Part shown: piece by piece, positions 1 through 7,363 of the stretch
How positions within the stretch are numbered: position 1 is the stretch's first letter
Layout of the letters: the number at the start of each line of letters is the position of its first letter
Assembly (NCBI GenBank): GCA_017540065.1
Contig: JAFYBU010000072.1
Coordinates: 1-13,431 of the forward strand
From: Alphaproteobacteria bacterium
GTDB taxonomy: Bacteria; Pseudomonadota; Alphaproteobacteria; CAAHEQ01; UBA3637
DNA: 13,431 nucleotides
Direction: 5' to 3'
Notes under the pieces: generated by a model
The model's input: only the letters and a program-made list of their open reading frames with translations
What the model was told of the DNA's origin: nothing
Database searches by the model: none
Made by a program: the position numbers and the translations under genes

Positions 1-45
1 CTCCAAAACCGAAGGTTGTGGGTTCGATTCCTACTGCCCCTGCCA
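1..45 (+). tRNA. tRNA-Trp (anticodon CCA), 3' part
   Basis: The window opens inside the anticodon loop. Bases 1-2 are C32 and U33, 3-5 are the anticodon CCA, followed by two A residues. The T arm runs 18-34 (stem GTGGG / CCTAC around loop TTCGATT), the acceptor 3' strand is 35-41, the discriminator base is G42 and the encoded CCA end is 43-45. A CCA anticodon decodes UGG, and the G discriminator is expected for bacterial tRNA-Trp. The D arm and 5' acceptor strand lie outside the window. Genes downstream end with TGA, so this tRNA need not read UGA. Confidence 0.93.
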
Positions 46-50
46 AAAGA

Positions 51-76
51 AACCGTCCGTTTTGGGCGGTTTTTTT
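51..76 (+). terminator. Rho-independent terminator of the tRNA transcript
   Basis: The arms AACCGTCC (51-58) and GGGCGGTT (64-71) pair with one G-T wobble around a five-base loop, and a run of seven T follows at 70-76. It begins six bases after the tRNA, so it should end the tRNA transcript and separate it from parC. Confidence 0.88.
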
Positions 77-102
77 ATGTTCGATAAAAAGTAAAAAAGT
101 GC

Positions 103-131
103 TTGCAATTTTGGGGGAACTTCCCTAAAAT
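103..131 (+). promoter_or_regulatory. Predicted sigma-70 type promoter of parC
   Basis: TTGCAA at 103-108 and TAAAAT at 126-131 are separated by exactly 17 bases. The start codon at 140 is only eight bases after the -10 box, so transcription should begin at or within about three bases of the ATG. The spacer contains a short palindrome (GGGAA-C-TTCCC, 115-125). Other promoters in the window show the same 17-base spacing. Confidence 0.7.
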
Positions 132-139
132 ACTTTATT

Positions 140-2356
140 ATGACAGAAGACGTAACGCATAAAATTCAAGAACAACAACTGGCGGATGCTTTATCCGAAC
201 GGTATTTAGCATATGCGCTTTCAACAATTGTGGCGCGTTCATTGCCAGATGTGCGTGATGGCTTAAAGCCAGTGCATCGCCGTTTGTTGTGGGCTATGCG
301 TCAGTTAAAGTTGGATCCGGACAAAGGATTTAAAAAATGCGCCCGTGTGGTGGGGGATGTAATCGGTAAATATCACCCGCACGGGGATAGTTCTGTTTAT
401 GAAGCCATGGTGCGATTGGCTCAAGATTTTGCAGTGCGCTATCCCTTGGTGGATGGGCAAGGAAATTTCGGTAACATTGATGGGGACGGTGCGGCGGCCA
501 TGCGTTACACCGAAGCACGACTGACCCCTGTTGCTTTGGCTTTGATGGAAGGATTGGACGATAACGCTGTTGATTTTGAACCGACTTATGACGGGGAAGA
601 TGAAGAACCTGTTGTGATGCCGGCGATGTTCCCGAATTTGTTGGCCAATGGTTCCAGCGGTATTGCCGTTGGAATGGCGACGAATATTGCTCCGCATAAT
701 GTGGGGGAAGTGTGTGATGCTTTGTTGTATTTATTGCAACATCCGGATGCCTCTGTTGCCAAATTAACGGACTTTGTTTTGGGGCCTGATTTTCCAACAG
801 GCGGTGTTTTGGTGGAAAGCAAAGAAAACATCGTCAAAGTTTATACCGAAGGAAAAGGTCCGTTAAAGTTGCGTGCGCGCTGGGAACAAGAAGATTTAGG
901 ACACGGACAGTATCAAATTGTCGTGACGGAAATTCCTTACGGGGTAGTGAAATCTGATTTGATTATGAAAATTGCCAAATTGTTAATGGCAAAAAAACTG
1001 CCCTTGTTGAACGATATTCGGGATGAATCATCTGATAAAGTGCGCATTGTGTTGGAACCCAAATCGCGCTCAGTGGTGGCTGAACAGTTAATGGAACATT
1101 TGTTCCGCAATACGGATTTACAAATTAACTTCAATATGAACATGAACGTATTGGATGCGGATCATACCCCAAAGGTGATGAGTTTGGCTGAAGTTTTAAC
1201 TGCCTTTTTGAAACACCGCGAAGAAGTGTTGATTCGCCGTAGCAAATTCCGTCTGGATAAAATTGCACATCGTATGGAATTGTTGCAAGGCTTTTTAACG
1301 GCCTTTTTGAACCTGGATCGCGTTATTGAAATCATTCGAAACGAAGATGAACCAAAACCAGTTATGATGCAGGAATTTTCTTTGACAGACGTTCAAGCAG
1401 AAGCCATTTTGAATATGAAGTTACGTTCACTCCGTCGGTTGGAAGAAATGCAACTCAGAAATGAATTTGAAGAATTGGCTTTGGAAAAAGCAGGTTTGGA
1501 AAACTTGTTGGCAGACGGGGATTTAAGAAAAGCGCGCTTGGCTGAAGAAGTTAAAAAGATAAAACAAGACTTTGGTCAAAAAACCGAATTGGGTAAGCGG
1601 CGGACAGAAATTGCCGGTGCTGTACAAATGGTGGAAATGTCCATTGAAACTATGATTGAAAAAGAACCGATAACGGTTGTGTTGTCCAAACAAGGATGGA
1701 TCCGTGCCTTAAAAGGAACGGTGGATGAAGCGGATATTAAATTCAAAGAAGGGGACGAAATGGCCTGTATGGTCAAAGGCTATACCACCGATCACATTAT
1801 GTTGTTTGCAACAAACGGTCGTTTTTATTCTATTTTGGGGAACGATATTACGGGCGGACGCGGTTTTGGTTCCCCTGTCAGATTGGCCATTGATTTGCCG
1901 GAAGATGCAGATGTATTGAACATGTTCATTTTCCAACCAGACAAAAAATTGTTGGTAGCTTCTCGTAACGGGAAGGGCTTTATTGTGGATTCCAACAACA
2001 TTATTGCTCAAACGCGCGCAGGAAAGATTATTTTGAATTTGGCAGAAGGCGATAAAGCCTGGGTATGTCGTCCGGCAGACGGAGATTCTGTGGCTGTTAT
2101 TGGCAACAACCGCAAGTTATTGGTGTTCAAGGCTGAAGAAATTCCGTCTATGGCGCGCGGATCAGGTGTGATCTTGCAAAAATATGCGGAAGCAAAACTT
2201 TCAGATGTGCGTTTCTTTAACTGGGCGGAAGGTTTGGCTTATCCGTCCGGTAACGGGATGCATGTGGAACCAGATATGTCCAATTGGTTAGGGCGTCGCG
2301 CAACGGTTGGCAAATTCCCACCCGTTGGTTTTCCGCGGAATAACAAGTTTCATTAA
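140..2356 (+). CDS. parC: DNA topoisomerase IV subunit A
   Basis: This is the DNA-cleaving subunit of topoisomerase IV, which with ParE unlinks daughter chromosomes and relaxes supercoils in the cytoplasm. The 738-residue product has the N-terminal breakage-reunion domain (roughly residues 20-480) with the catalytic tyrosine at Y123 in AAAMRYTEAR, preceded by R122, and a C-terminal beta-propeller-like region. ParC is preferred to GyrA because the length is short for GyrA and the C-terminal region has only a degenerate GyrA box (GGRGFG, 572-577). The quinolone region reads HPHGDSSVYEA (79-89). S84 and E88, aligning with E. coli ParC S80 and E84, are the susceptible-type residues. No Shine-Dalgarno precedes the ATG, which fits the leaderless promoter. 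A glycosyltransferase gene follows after 17 bases, so the two are probably co-transcribed. Confidence 0.93.
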   Translation: MTEDVTHKIQEQQLADALSERYLAYALSTIVARSLPDVRDGLKPVHRRLLWAMRQLKLDPDKGFKKCARVVGDVIGKYHPHGDSSVYEAMVRLAQDFAVRYPLVDGQGNFGNIDGDGAAAMRYTEARLTPVALALMEGLDDNAVDFEPTYDGEDEEPVVMPAMFPNLLANGSSGIAVGMATNIAPHNVGEVCDALLYLLQHPDASVAKLTDFVLGPDFPTGGVLVESKENIVKVYTEGKGPLKLRARWEQEDLGHGQYQIVVTEIPYGVVKSDLIMKIAKLLMAKKLPLLNDIRDESSDKVRIVLEPKSRSVVAEQLMEHLFRNTDLQINFNMNMNVLDADHTPKVMSLAEVLTAFLKHREEVLIRRSKFRLDKIAHRMELLQGFLTAFLNLDRVIEIIRNEDEPKPVMMQEFSLTDVQAEAILNMKLRSLRRLEEMQLRNEFEELALEKAGLENLLADGDLRKARLAEEVKKIKQDFGQKTELGKRRTEIAGAVQMVEMSIETMIEKEPITVVLSKQGWIRALKGTVDEADIKFKEGDEMACMVKGYTTDHIMLFATNGRFYSILGNDITGGRGFGSPVRLAIDLPEDADVLNMFIFQPDKKLLVASRNGKGFIVDSNNIIAQTRAGKIILNLAEGDKAWVCRPADGDSVAVIGNNRKLLVFKAEEIPSMARGSGVILQKYAEAKLSDVRFFNWAEGLAYPSGNGMHVEPDMSNWLGRRATVGKFPPVGFPRNNKFH

Positions 2357-2373
2357 TTTTTTAAGGGGGCCTT

Positions 2374-3501
2374 ATGAAAAGCATCATTCAAGTTTTACCG
2401 GCTTTGAATCAAGGGGGTGTGGAACGCGGAACCATTGAAATTGCAACAGCGTTGAAGAAAGCAGGAATACCAAATTATGTCATTTCTTCCGGTGGAAAAA
2501 TGGTACCGGAACTTACCAAGATTGGGGTAGAACATATCACTTTACCGGTTGCCACCAAAAATCCGATTAAATTATGGTTGAATTCTAAAAAAATGGCTCG
2601 GATTTTTAAGGAAAAAAATGCCGGTTTAATTCATGTTCGTTCGCGTGCCCCGGCATGGTCAGTCAAATGGGCCAGTCAAAAAATAAATGTTCCCTATATT
2701 GCCACTTATCACGGATGCTATGGTATCAAGCCGGCTCTTAAAAAAATCTATAATCGTGTCATGATTCAAGGAGAAAAGGTAATAGCCGTTTCCGATTTTA
2801 TTAAAAAACATTTGATGGATGAATATCAAGTTCCCGAAAATAAAATTGTTGTGATTCCCAGGGGGGCTGATACAAAATTATTTGATCCTGAACGTGTGGG
2901 ACAAGATAAAATTCAAGCTTTTTTGACACAATACGATATTCCTGTGGACAAACCCATTATTTCTTTGGTGGGGCGTTTGTCGCGTATAAAAGGACAATCT
3001 GTTATGTTAGATGCCTTTCAGTATATGAAGCATTCTGAAGTAACGCTTTTGTTGGTTGGGGGAAATCCAAAAGGGGAATATGAAAAAGAATTGCAAACAG
3101 AATTGGCAAAATTACCCGAAGATACGACTGTTAAAATTTTTGCAGTTCCGGGGAAAGAAATGCCGGTAGTATATGCTGCCAGTGATATTTTTGTGCAACC
3201 GACACTTGTTCCGGAAAGTTTTGGACGTTCTATTGCAGAAGCTGGGGCAATGAAACGTGTTGTTGTGGCATCGGCACATGGCGGGGCCTGTGAATTGATT
3301 GAAAATGGGGTAACGGGCTTTTTGGTACCGACGGGTGATGCAAAAGCTTTGGCTGAGATGGTAGATAAAGTGTTGGATATGCCCCAAAAAGAACGTGATC
3401 AAATTGGAGAAAGAGCTTGTGCAAATATAAGGGAAAATTTCACAATTCAAAAAATGTGTGAAAAAACATTGGCTCTATATCAAAAATATTTGGTAGAATA
3501 A
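2374..3501 (+). CDS. GT4-family glycosyltransferase (GT-B fold)
   Basis: The 375-residue protein is a probable retaining glycosyltransferase that transfers a sugar from a nucleotide-sugar donor at the cytoplasmic face of the inner membrane. The N-terminal acceptor domain begins with a beta strand and the GGVER turn (residues 14-18). The C-terminal donor domain starts near SLVGRLSRIKG (197-207) and carries the E-x7-E motif E281 to E289 (PESFGRSIAEA), followed by a GG and ENGVTGFLVP segment (303-319) typical of GT4 enzymes. No signal peptide or membrane segment is visible. The Shine-Dalgarno AAGGGGG lies just before the ATG. It sits alone behind parC rather than in a polysaccharide cluster, so the acceptor cannot be read from context. 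A lipopolysaccharide core or other envelope glycan is a guess from the family. Confidence 0.85.
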   Translation: MKSIIQVLPALNQGGVERGTIEIATALKKAGIPNYVISSGGKMVPELTKIGVEHITLPVATKNPIKLWLNSKKMARIFKEKNAGLIHVRSRAPAWSVKWASQKINVPYIATYHGCYGIKPALKKIYNRVMIQGEKVIAVSDFIKKHLMDEYQVPENKIVVIPRGADTKLFDPERVGQDKIQAFLTQYDIPVDKPIISLVGRLSRIKGQSVMLDAFQYMKHSEVTLLLVGGNPKGEYEKELQTELAKLPEDTTVKIFAVPGKEMPVVYAASDIFVQPTLVPESFGRSIAEAGAMKRVVVASAHGGACELIENGVTGFLVPTGDAKALAEMVDKVLDMPQKERDQIGERACANIRENFTIQKMCEKTLALYQKYLVE

Positions 3502-3503
3502 AA

Positions 3504-3523
3504 CCCCGTTCGTTTGAACGGGG
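3504..3523 (-). terminator. Hairpin terminator between convergent genes
   Basis: CCCCGTTC (3504-3511) and GAACGGGG (3516-3523) form a perfect 8-bp stem with a GTTT loop. Read on the minus strand the stem is followed by TTTT, which suits the small exported-protein gene whose stop is at 3528-3530. On the plus strand no T run follows, so for the glycosyltransferase gene it can offer a 3' hairpin but a weaker intrinsic stop. Confidence 0.75.
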
Positions 3524-3527
3524 ATGA

Positions 3528-3860
3528 CTAATCATCATAAATAATAACTTCCTGAATTTCGGCGTTTTGCATTTCATTTGTGGCCGGTGTATAGGTAATT
3601 TCCACCCAATCATCTTCTTCCACCATTGGTTGGAAGGAATTGCTGGCCGGTGCAATTTTTCCTTTTGATCCTTTTCGATAAACTTTTTTCTTACGATATG
3701 TCGTTCCGTCAGTTGTTTGAAGATTTATTTTTTCCCCATCTTCCGTTTGGAGGGTCACCATATTATTTTTTGTTTTTACCACGTTACCGGAAATGGTTTC
3801 AGCGTTGGACATACACGCACACAACAAACAAGCAGTGCTCAAAAGTAATAGTTTTTTCAT
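3528..3860 (-). CDS. Small exported protein of unknown function
   Basis: I do not recognise this 110-residue protein. It starts with a clear export signal: MKK, then a leucine-rich core ending near residue 16. Two processing routes are possible. Signal peptidase I could cut after SNA (residue 20), leaving a mature protein starting ETISG. Alternatively C16 in LCAC could be a lipoprotein cysteine, although Cys at -2 is not the usual lipobox. The mature part looks like a short all-beta domain: a VVKTKNNMVTLQTEDGEKI segment, a basic stretch KKKVYRKGSKGK (57-68), and an acidic C-terminus ending YDD. A good Shine-Dalgarno (AAAGGAGA) precedes the ATG. The gene has its own promoter and a 3' terminator, so it appears monocistronic. 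Periplasmic or outer-membrane location is likely; the role is unknown. Confidence 0.8.
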   Translation of the reverse strand: MKKLLLLSTACLLCACMSNAETISGNVVKTKNNMVTLQTEDGEKINLQTTDGTTYRKKKVYRKGSKGKIAPASNSFQPMVEEDDWVEITYTPATNEMQNAEIQEVIIYDD

Positions 3861-3880
3861 TTTGTCTCCTTTATAATAAA

Positions 3881-3906
3881 ATACCCCCTTTATATAAGGG
3901 GGGTAT
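3881..3906 (-). terminator. GC-rich palindrome: gatB terminator or operator
   Basis: A near-perfect inverted repeat: ATACCCCC and GGGGGTAT arms with inner TTT/AAG pairing (one G-T wobble) around an ATAT loop. It lies 85 bases downstream of the gatB stop on the minus strand and is followed there by the T-rich but interrupted TATTTTATTATAA, so it could terminate the gat operon. It also overlaps the predicted -10 element of the small exported-protein gene, so a repressor site is an alternative reading. Confidence 0.5.
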
Positions 3907-3919
3907 AAAGAGACAACAA
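3891..3919 (-). promoter_or_regulatory. Predicted promoter of the small exported-protein gene
   Basis: On the minus strand TTGTTG (3919-3914) and TATATA (3896-3891) are 17 bases apart, giving a start near 3884 and a leader of about 24 bases containing the AAAGGAGA ribosome site. The -35 matches the consensus only in its first half, so the call is moderate. The -10 falls in the centre of the palindrome 3881-3906. Confidence 0.5.
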
Positions 3920-3991
3920 GCTATTCTAAAGGGTGCGTTTTTTATCAACGACAGTTTTTCAAACCTGTTGTAAAATTTTTAATGAAGTCAT

Positions 3992-5443
3992 TTAGCTTCC
4001 TAATTTTTTATTTAAGATCTGATTGGCTAAAGCAGGATTTGCTTTACCATGAGAAGCTTTCATAATTTGTCCAACCAACCAACCTTTTAATTTATCTTTA
4101 CCGGCTTTGATTTCGGCAACCTGTTCAGGATTGGCAGCTAACACTTCGTCCACGATTTTTTCAATGGCGCCGGTGTCAGTTGTTTGTTTTAATCCTTTTT
4201 CTTCAACAATAGTGGCCGGATCTTTTCCCGTTTCAATCATAAATTGGAAAACATCTTTGGCGATTTTTCCGGAAATCGTGTTATCGGCAATAAGTCCCAC
4301 CAAGGCGCCTAAATTTTCGGCACTGACAGGGCTTTTTGAAATGGACAGGCATTCTTTGTTTAAGTAAGCAAACAAATCGCCCATTACCCAGTTAGCCACT
4401 TTTTTTGCATCTTGTCCTTTGGCCGCTGTTTCAAAATAAGCAGAAGTTTCTTTATCTGCCGTTAAAACGGAAGCGTCATAGGGGGTTAATCCCAATTCGG
4501 CAATATAGCGAGCCTTTTTGACTTCAGGCAGTTCGGGCAAATTTTTTCGGATGTTTTCGATATATTCATCCGTTAAAACAACGGGCAACAAATCGGGATC
4601 CGGGAAATAGCGATAATCGTTTGCATTTTCTTTACCCCGCATAGAACGTGTTTCCCCGTTATCTGAATCGTAAAGCCGTGTTTCCTGTTTCACCGTTCCG
4701 CCATTATCATAGATTTCGATCTGACGTTTGGCTTCCACTTCAATGGCATGCATCACAAATCGTACAGAGTTCACGTTTTTTGTTTCTGTCCGCGTGCGTA
4801 AAGCCGTTTCACCAACCGGACGCACAGACACGTTTACGTCACAACGCATAGAACCTTCATCCATGTTTCCGTCGCAAGTTCCCAACGCACGTACAATGGC
4901 GCGAAGTTGCCGTAAATATTCACCGGCTTCTTCCGGGGAACGCATATCTGGTTTTGAGACAATTTCCATCAAGCCCACACCGGCACGGTTTAAGTCAATA
5001 AACGTTTTATTGGGACTCATGTCGTGAATAGATTTACCGGCATCTTGTTCCAAATGTAAACGTTCTACACCGATTCTACGCGTTCCTTCTGAAGTTGTCA
5101 CTTCGATAAAACCTTCACCCACGATGGGATGATAAAGTTGTGAAATCTGGTACCCCTGAGGTAAGTCCGCATAAAAATAGTTTTTGCGATCAAAACGGGA
5201 ATATTTGTTGATTTTGGCATTCAGACCCAATCCAGTTTTTACACATTGTTCAATACATTTTTCATTAACTTTTGGAAGCATCCCAGGAAAGCCCGCATCA
5301 ATGAAAGACACGTGTGTGTTTTGCTCCCCGCCGAATACGGCGCTGGCACCTGAAAACACTTTAGCGTTGGACAAGATTTCACAGTGGACTTCCAAACCGA
5401 TCACCAATTCCCAATCGTTATTTTTTCCTTGAATTGTATACAT
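3992..5443 (-). CDS. gatB: Asp-tRNA(Asn)/Glu-tRNA(Gln) amidotransferase subunit B
   Basis: GatB binds mischarged Glu-tRNA(Gln) or Asp-tRNA(Asn) and activates the side-chain carboxylate so ammonia from GatA can amidate it. The 483-residue product is of normal family length. It shows the N-terminal cradle motifs IGLEVH (15-20), DRKNYFYADLPQGYQISQ (85-102), RLHLEQDAGKS (128-138) and DLNRAGVGLMEIVS (150-163). The C-terminal third is the helical and YqeY-like tail that grips the tRNA. E18, H20 and E160 match conserved metal-site positions of the family. The start lies four bases after the gatA stop, with the Shine-Dalgarno (AAAGGA) inside the end of gatA, so translation is coupled. It is the last gene of gatC-gatA-gatB. 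Its presence implies that this organism lacks direct charging for Gln, Asn or both. Confidence 0.96.
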   Translation of the reverse strand: MYTIQGKNNDWELVIGLEVHCEILSNAKVFSGASAVFGGEQNTHVSFIDAGFPGMLPKVNEKCIEQCVKTGLGLNAKINKYSRFDRKNYFYADLPQGYQISQLYHPIVGEGFIEVTTSEGTRRIGVERLHLEQDAGKSIHDMSPNKTFIDLNRAGVGLMEIVSKPDMRSPEEAGEYLRQLRAIVRALGTCDGNMDEGSMRCDVNVSVRPVGETALRTRTETKNVNSVRFVMHAIEVEAKRQIEIYDNGGTVKQETRLYDSDNGETRSMRGKENANDYRYFPDPDLLPVVLTDEYIENIRKNLPELPEVKKARYIAELGLTPYDASVLTADKETSAYFETAAKGQDAKKVANWVMGDLFAYLNKECLSISKSPVSAENLGALVGLIADNTISGKIAKDVFQFMIETGKDPATIVEEKGLKQTTDTGAIEKIVDEVLAANPEQVAEIKAGKDKLKGWLVGQIMKASHGKANPALANQILNKKLGS

Positions 5444-5447
5444 TTTA

Positions 5448-6914
5448 TTATCCTTTCACATGATGGGGTTTTTGGTCAAAAGCGGCTGCTTTTTCCAACA
5501 CATCTGCCACTTGAAAGACAGTGTTTTCATCAAAATGTTTACCAATGACCTGTAAACCGATCGGCAAACCGTTACCGGACAATCCTACCGGTAAAGATAT
5601 GCTGGGAACACCTGCCAAACTGGCTGGAGTAGTAAATACGTCACCGGCATAAACATCAATTGGTTTCATGGCTTTCATGGCCGCTTCGGATAAAGCTTCT
5701 GTGGGGGCTGCCGGGACCAACAAAGCATCCACAGTTTTGAATGCTTCCATAAAATCATTATAAATCAAACGACGCACCCGTTGAGCACGTGTGAAATAAG
5801 CATCATAAAATCCTGCCGATAACACAAAGGTTCCCAATAAAATTCGGCGTACCACTTCATCCCCAAAACCATCTGTCCGGGAATTTTCATATAATTCATC
5901 CAATGAATTTCCTTCAACCCGAGTGGTATAGCGAACCCCATCATAGCGTGATAAGTTGGAACTGGCTTCTGCACATGCCACAATGTAGTAAACAGGCAAA
6001 GCATATTTTGTGTGGGGCAAAGAGATTTCCACGATTTCTGCCCCTGCGTCTTTTAATAATTGCACACCTTTGTCCCAAGTCGCCTGAACATCAGCATTTA
6101 ATCCGTCAAGACGATATTCTTTGGGAATGCCGATTTTTTTGCCGCGAATGTCACCCGTTAAGGCCTGTGTATAATCTGGCACAGGGACATTAGCAACGGT
6201 TGAATCTTTTTCATCATACCCCGCCATCACATTTAACATCAAGGCGCAATCTTTGACAGAACGTGCCATGGGACCGGCTTGATCTAAGGAACTGGCAAAC
6301 GCCACAATTCCGTAACGCGAACAACGACCGTAAGTCGGCTTAATGCCGGTAATACCGCAAAAACTGGCCGGTTGACGAATGGAACCGCCGGTGTCAGCAC
6401 CTGTTGCCCCCATGCAAAGTCCTGCTGCAACTGCTGCGGCCGAACCGCCTGAAGAACCACCGGGAACTAAATCCAGGTTCCACGGATTTTTTGTTGTACC
6501 AAAGAAACTCGTCATTGTAGATCCGCCCATTGCAAACTGGTCAGTATTGACTTTGCCTAACATGACAGTTCCCGCATCAATTAATTTTTGCGATACGGTA
6601 GATTCGTAAGGAGGTACAAATTTTGATAAAATTTTGCTGGCAGCCGTCGTTCGAATGCCTTTCGTGCAATACAGGTCTTTGTTGGCAACAGGAATTCCAT
6701 CCAAAGCCCCCAGTGTTTCCCCTTTTGCACGACGCGCGTCTGATTTTTCGGCATCAGCCAAAGCGCGTTCCGGTGTTTCGGTAATAAAGGCGTTTAATAT
6801 ATGTGCATTTGCCATTTCTTCCAAATGCGCTTTGGTTAATTCCACACTTGAAATTTCCCCGTTTGCCAATTTTTCGGCAGCTTCTGTTATTGTTAAGTCT
6901 GTTAAATTTGTCAT
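5448..6914 (-). CDS. gatA: Asp-tRNA(Asn)/Glu-tRNA(Gln) amidotransferase subunit A
   Basis: GatA is the glutaminase of the GatCAB complex. It hydrolyses glutamine and channels ammonia to GatB. The 488-residue sequence is a full amidase-signature enzyme with the Ser-cisSer-Lys triad at K79 (GIPVANKD), S154 (PGGSSGGS) and S178 (GADTGGSIRQPA), the same numbering as characterised GatA proteins. The glycine- and serine-rich core spans about 150-220, followed by the YDGVRY region near 328. The start ATG overlaps the gatC stop by one base (TAATG), so the two are translationally coupled, and gatB follows after four bases. A general amidase is unlikely given the gatC and gatB neighbours. Confidence 0.97.
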   Translation of the reverse strand: MTNLTDLTITEAAEKLANGEISSVELTKAHLEEMANAHILNAFITETPERALADAEKSDARRAKGETLGALDGIPVANKDLYCTKGIRTTAASKILSKFVPPYESTVSQKLIDAGTVMLGKVNTDQFAMGGSTMTSFFGTTKNPWNLDLVPGGSSGGSAAAVAAGLCMGATGADTGGSIRQPASFCGITGIKPTYGRCSRYGIVAFASSLDQAGPMARSVKDCALMLNVMAGYDEKDSTVANVPVPDYTQALTGDIRGKKIGIPKEYRLDGLNADVQATWDKGVQLLKDAGAEIVEISLPHTKYALPVYYIVACAEASSNLSRYDGVRYTTRVEGNSLDELYENSRTDGFGDEVVRRILLGTFVLSAGFYDAYFTRAQRVRRLIYNDFMEAFKTVDALLVPAAPTEALSEAAMKAMKPIDVYAGDVFTTPASLAGVPSISLPVGLSGNGLPIGLQVIGKHFDENTVFQVADVLEKAAAFDQKPHHVKG

Positions 6915-7201
6915 TATTCCACCACCTTTGGCACTACATAAAATCCCTGGACTGATTCGGCAGCATTAGCCATCAAATCGGCTTGTTGGTCCCCTTCGGT
7001 TACCTTGTCTTCACGCATAGGGGCAATTCCGTCTGTCACAGATACCAACGGTTCCACCCCGTCAATATTCACTTCTTTTAATTGTTCCACCCAATCCAAG
7101 ATACTTTGTAAATCTGATAAAATTTTTCCTTCACGTTCAGCTGGCAACTTTAAACGTGCAAGCCACGATAAATTTTGAATTGTTTGTTGATTCAGGGCCA
7201 T
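6914..7201 (-). CDS. gatC: Asp-tRNA(Asn)/Glu-tRNA(Gln) amidotransferase subunit C
   Basis: GatC is the small subunit that wraps around and stabilises GatA and GatB. The 95-residue protein has the usual layout: an N-terminal helix with LSWLARLKLP, a second helix LQSILDWVEQLKEVNIDGVEP, and an extended C-terminal arm containing APMREDKV and ending GFYVVPKVVE, which normally threads along GatA. It is the first gene of the operon, has a clear promoter at 7228-7256, and a good Shine-Dalgarno (AAGGAG, 7213-7208) ahead of the ATG. The stop codon shares its last base with the gatA start. Confidence 0.95.
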   Translation of the reverse strand: MALNQQTIQNLSWLARLKLPAEREGKILSDLQSILDWVEQLKEVNIDGVEPLVSVTDGIAPMREDKVTEGDQQADLMANAAESVQGFYVVPKVVE

Positions 7202-7227
7202 TTGACACTCCTTTTTTAATACGGGAA

Positions 7228-7256
7228 AGTATAGCGTTTTTTTTCAAAAAAGTCAA
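7228..7256 (-). promoter_or_regulatory. Strong predicted promoter of the gatCAB operon
   Basis: On the minus strand TTGACT (7256-7251) and TATACT (7233-7228) are 17 bases apart, one of the best consensus matches in the window. The spacer is made mostly of T and A runs. Transcription should begin near 7221, leaving a leader of about 20 bases that carries the gatC Shine-Dalgarno. Confidence 0.82.
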
Positions 7257-7285
7257 CGATAAACAAAAGCATTATTCATGTAAAA

Positions 7286-7332
7286 AACACCCCTTTTGAC
7301 AAAAACTGTCAAAATTCTTAAACACAAGGTGT
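7286..7332 (-). terminator. Nested-hairpin terminator downstream of ssb
   Basis: The inner stem TTTTGACA (7294-7301) / TGTCAAAA (7307-7314) is a perfect 8-bp inverted repeat with a five-base loop. An outer stem ACACC (7287-7291) / GGTGT (7328-7332) encloses it. T runs flank both sides: TTTTTT after the outer stem on the minus strand and TTTTTTT at 7334-7340 on the plus strand. It begins 31 bases after the ssb stop and lies before the gatC promoter, so it should end the ssb message. Confidence 0.7.
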
Positions 7333-7363
7333 CTTTTTTTGAAAGAACGACGGTTACCCTAAG

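Noticed and set aside
330..797. 155-codon open frame antisense to parC
   Set aside because: It is a shadow of a strongly coding gene, has no ribosome site or promoter, and its composition (many His, Pro, Gln) does not look like a real protein.
140..2356. Reading the first gene as gyrA
   Set aside because: The QGNFGNIDGDG segment resembles GyrA, but the length of 738 residues, the degenerate GyrA box and the YEAM rather than YDTI-type sequence after HPHGDS fit ParC of alphaproteobacteria.
7286..7332. Transcription attenuator for the gat operon
   Set aside because: The hairpins lie upstream of the predicted gatC promoter, so they would not be in the gatC leader.
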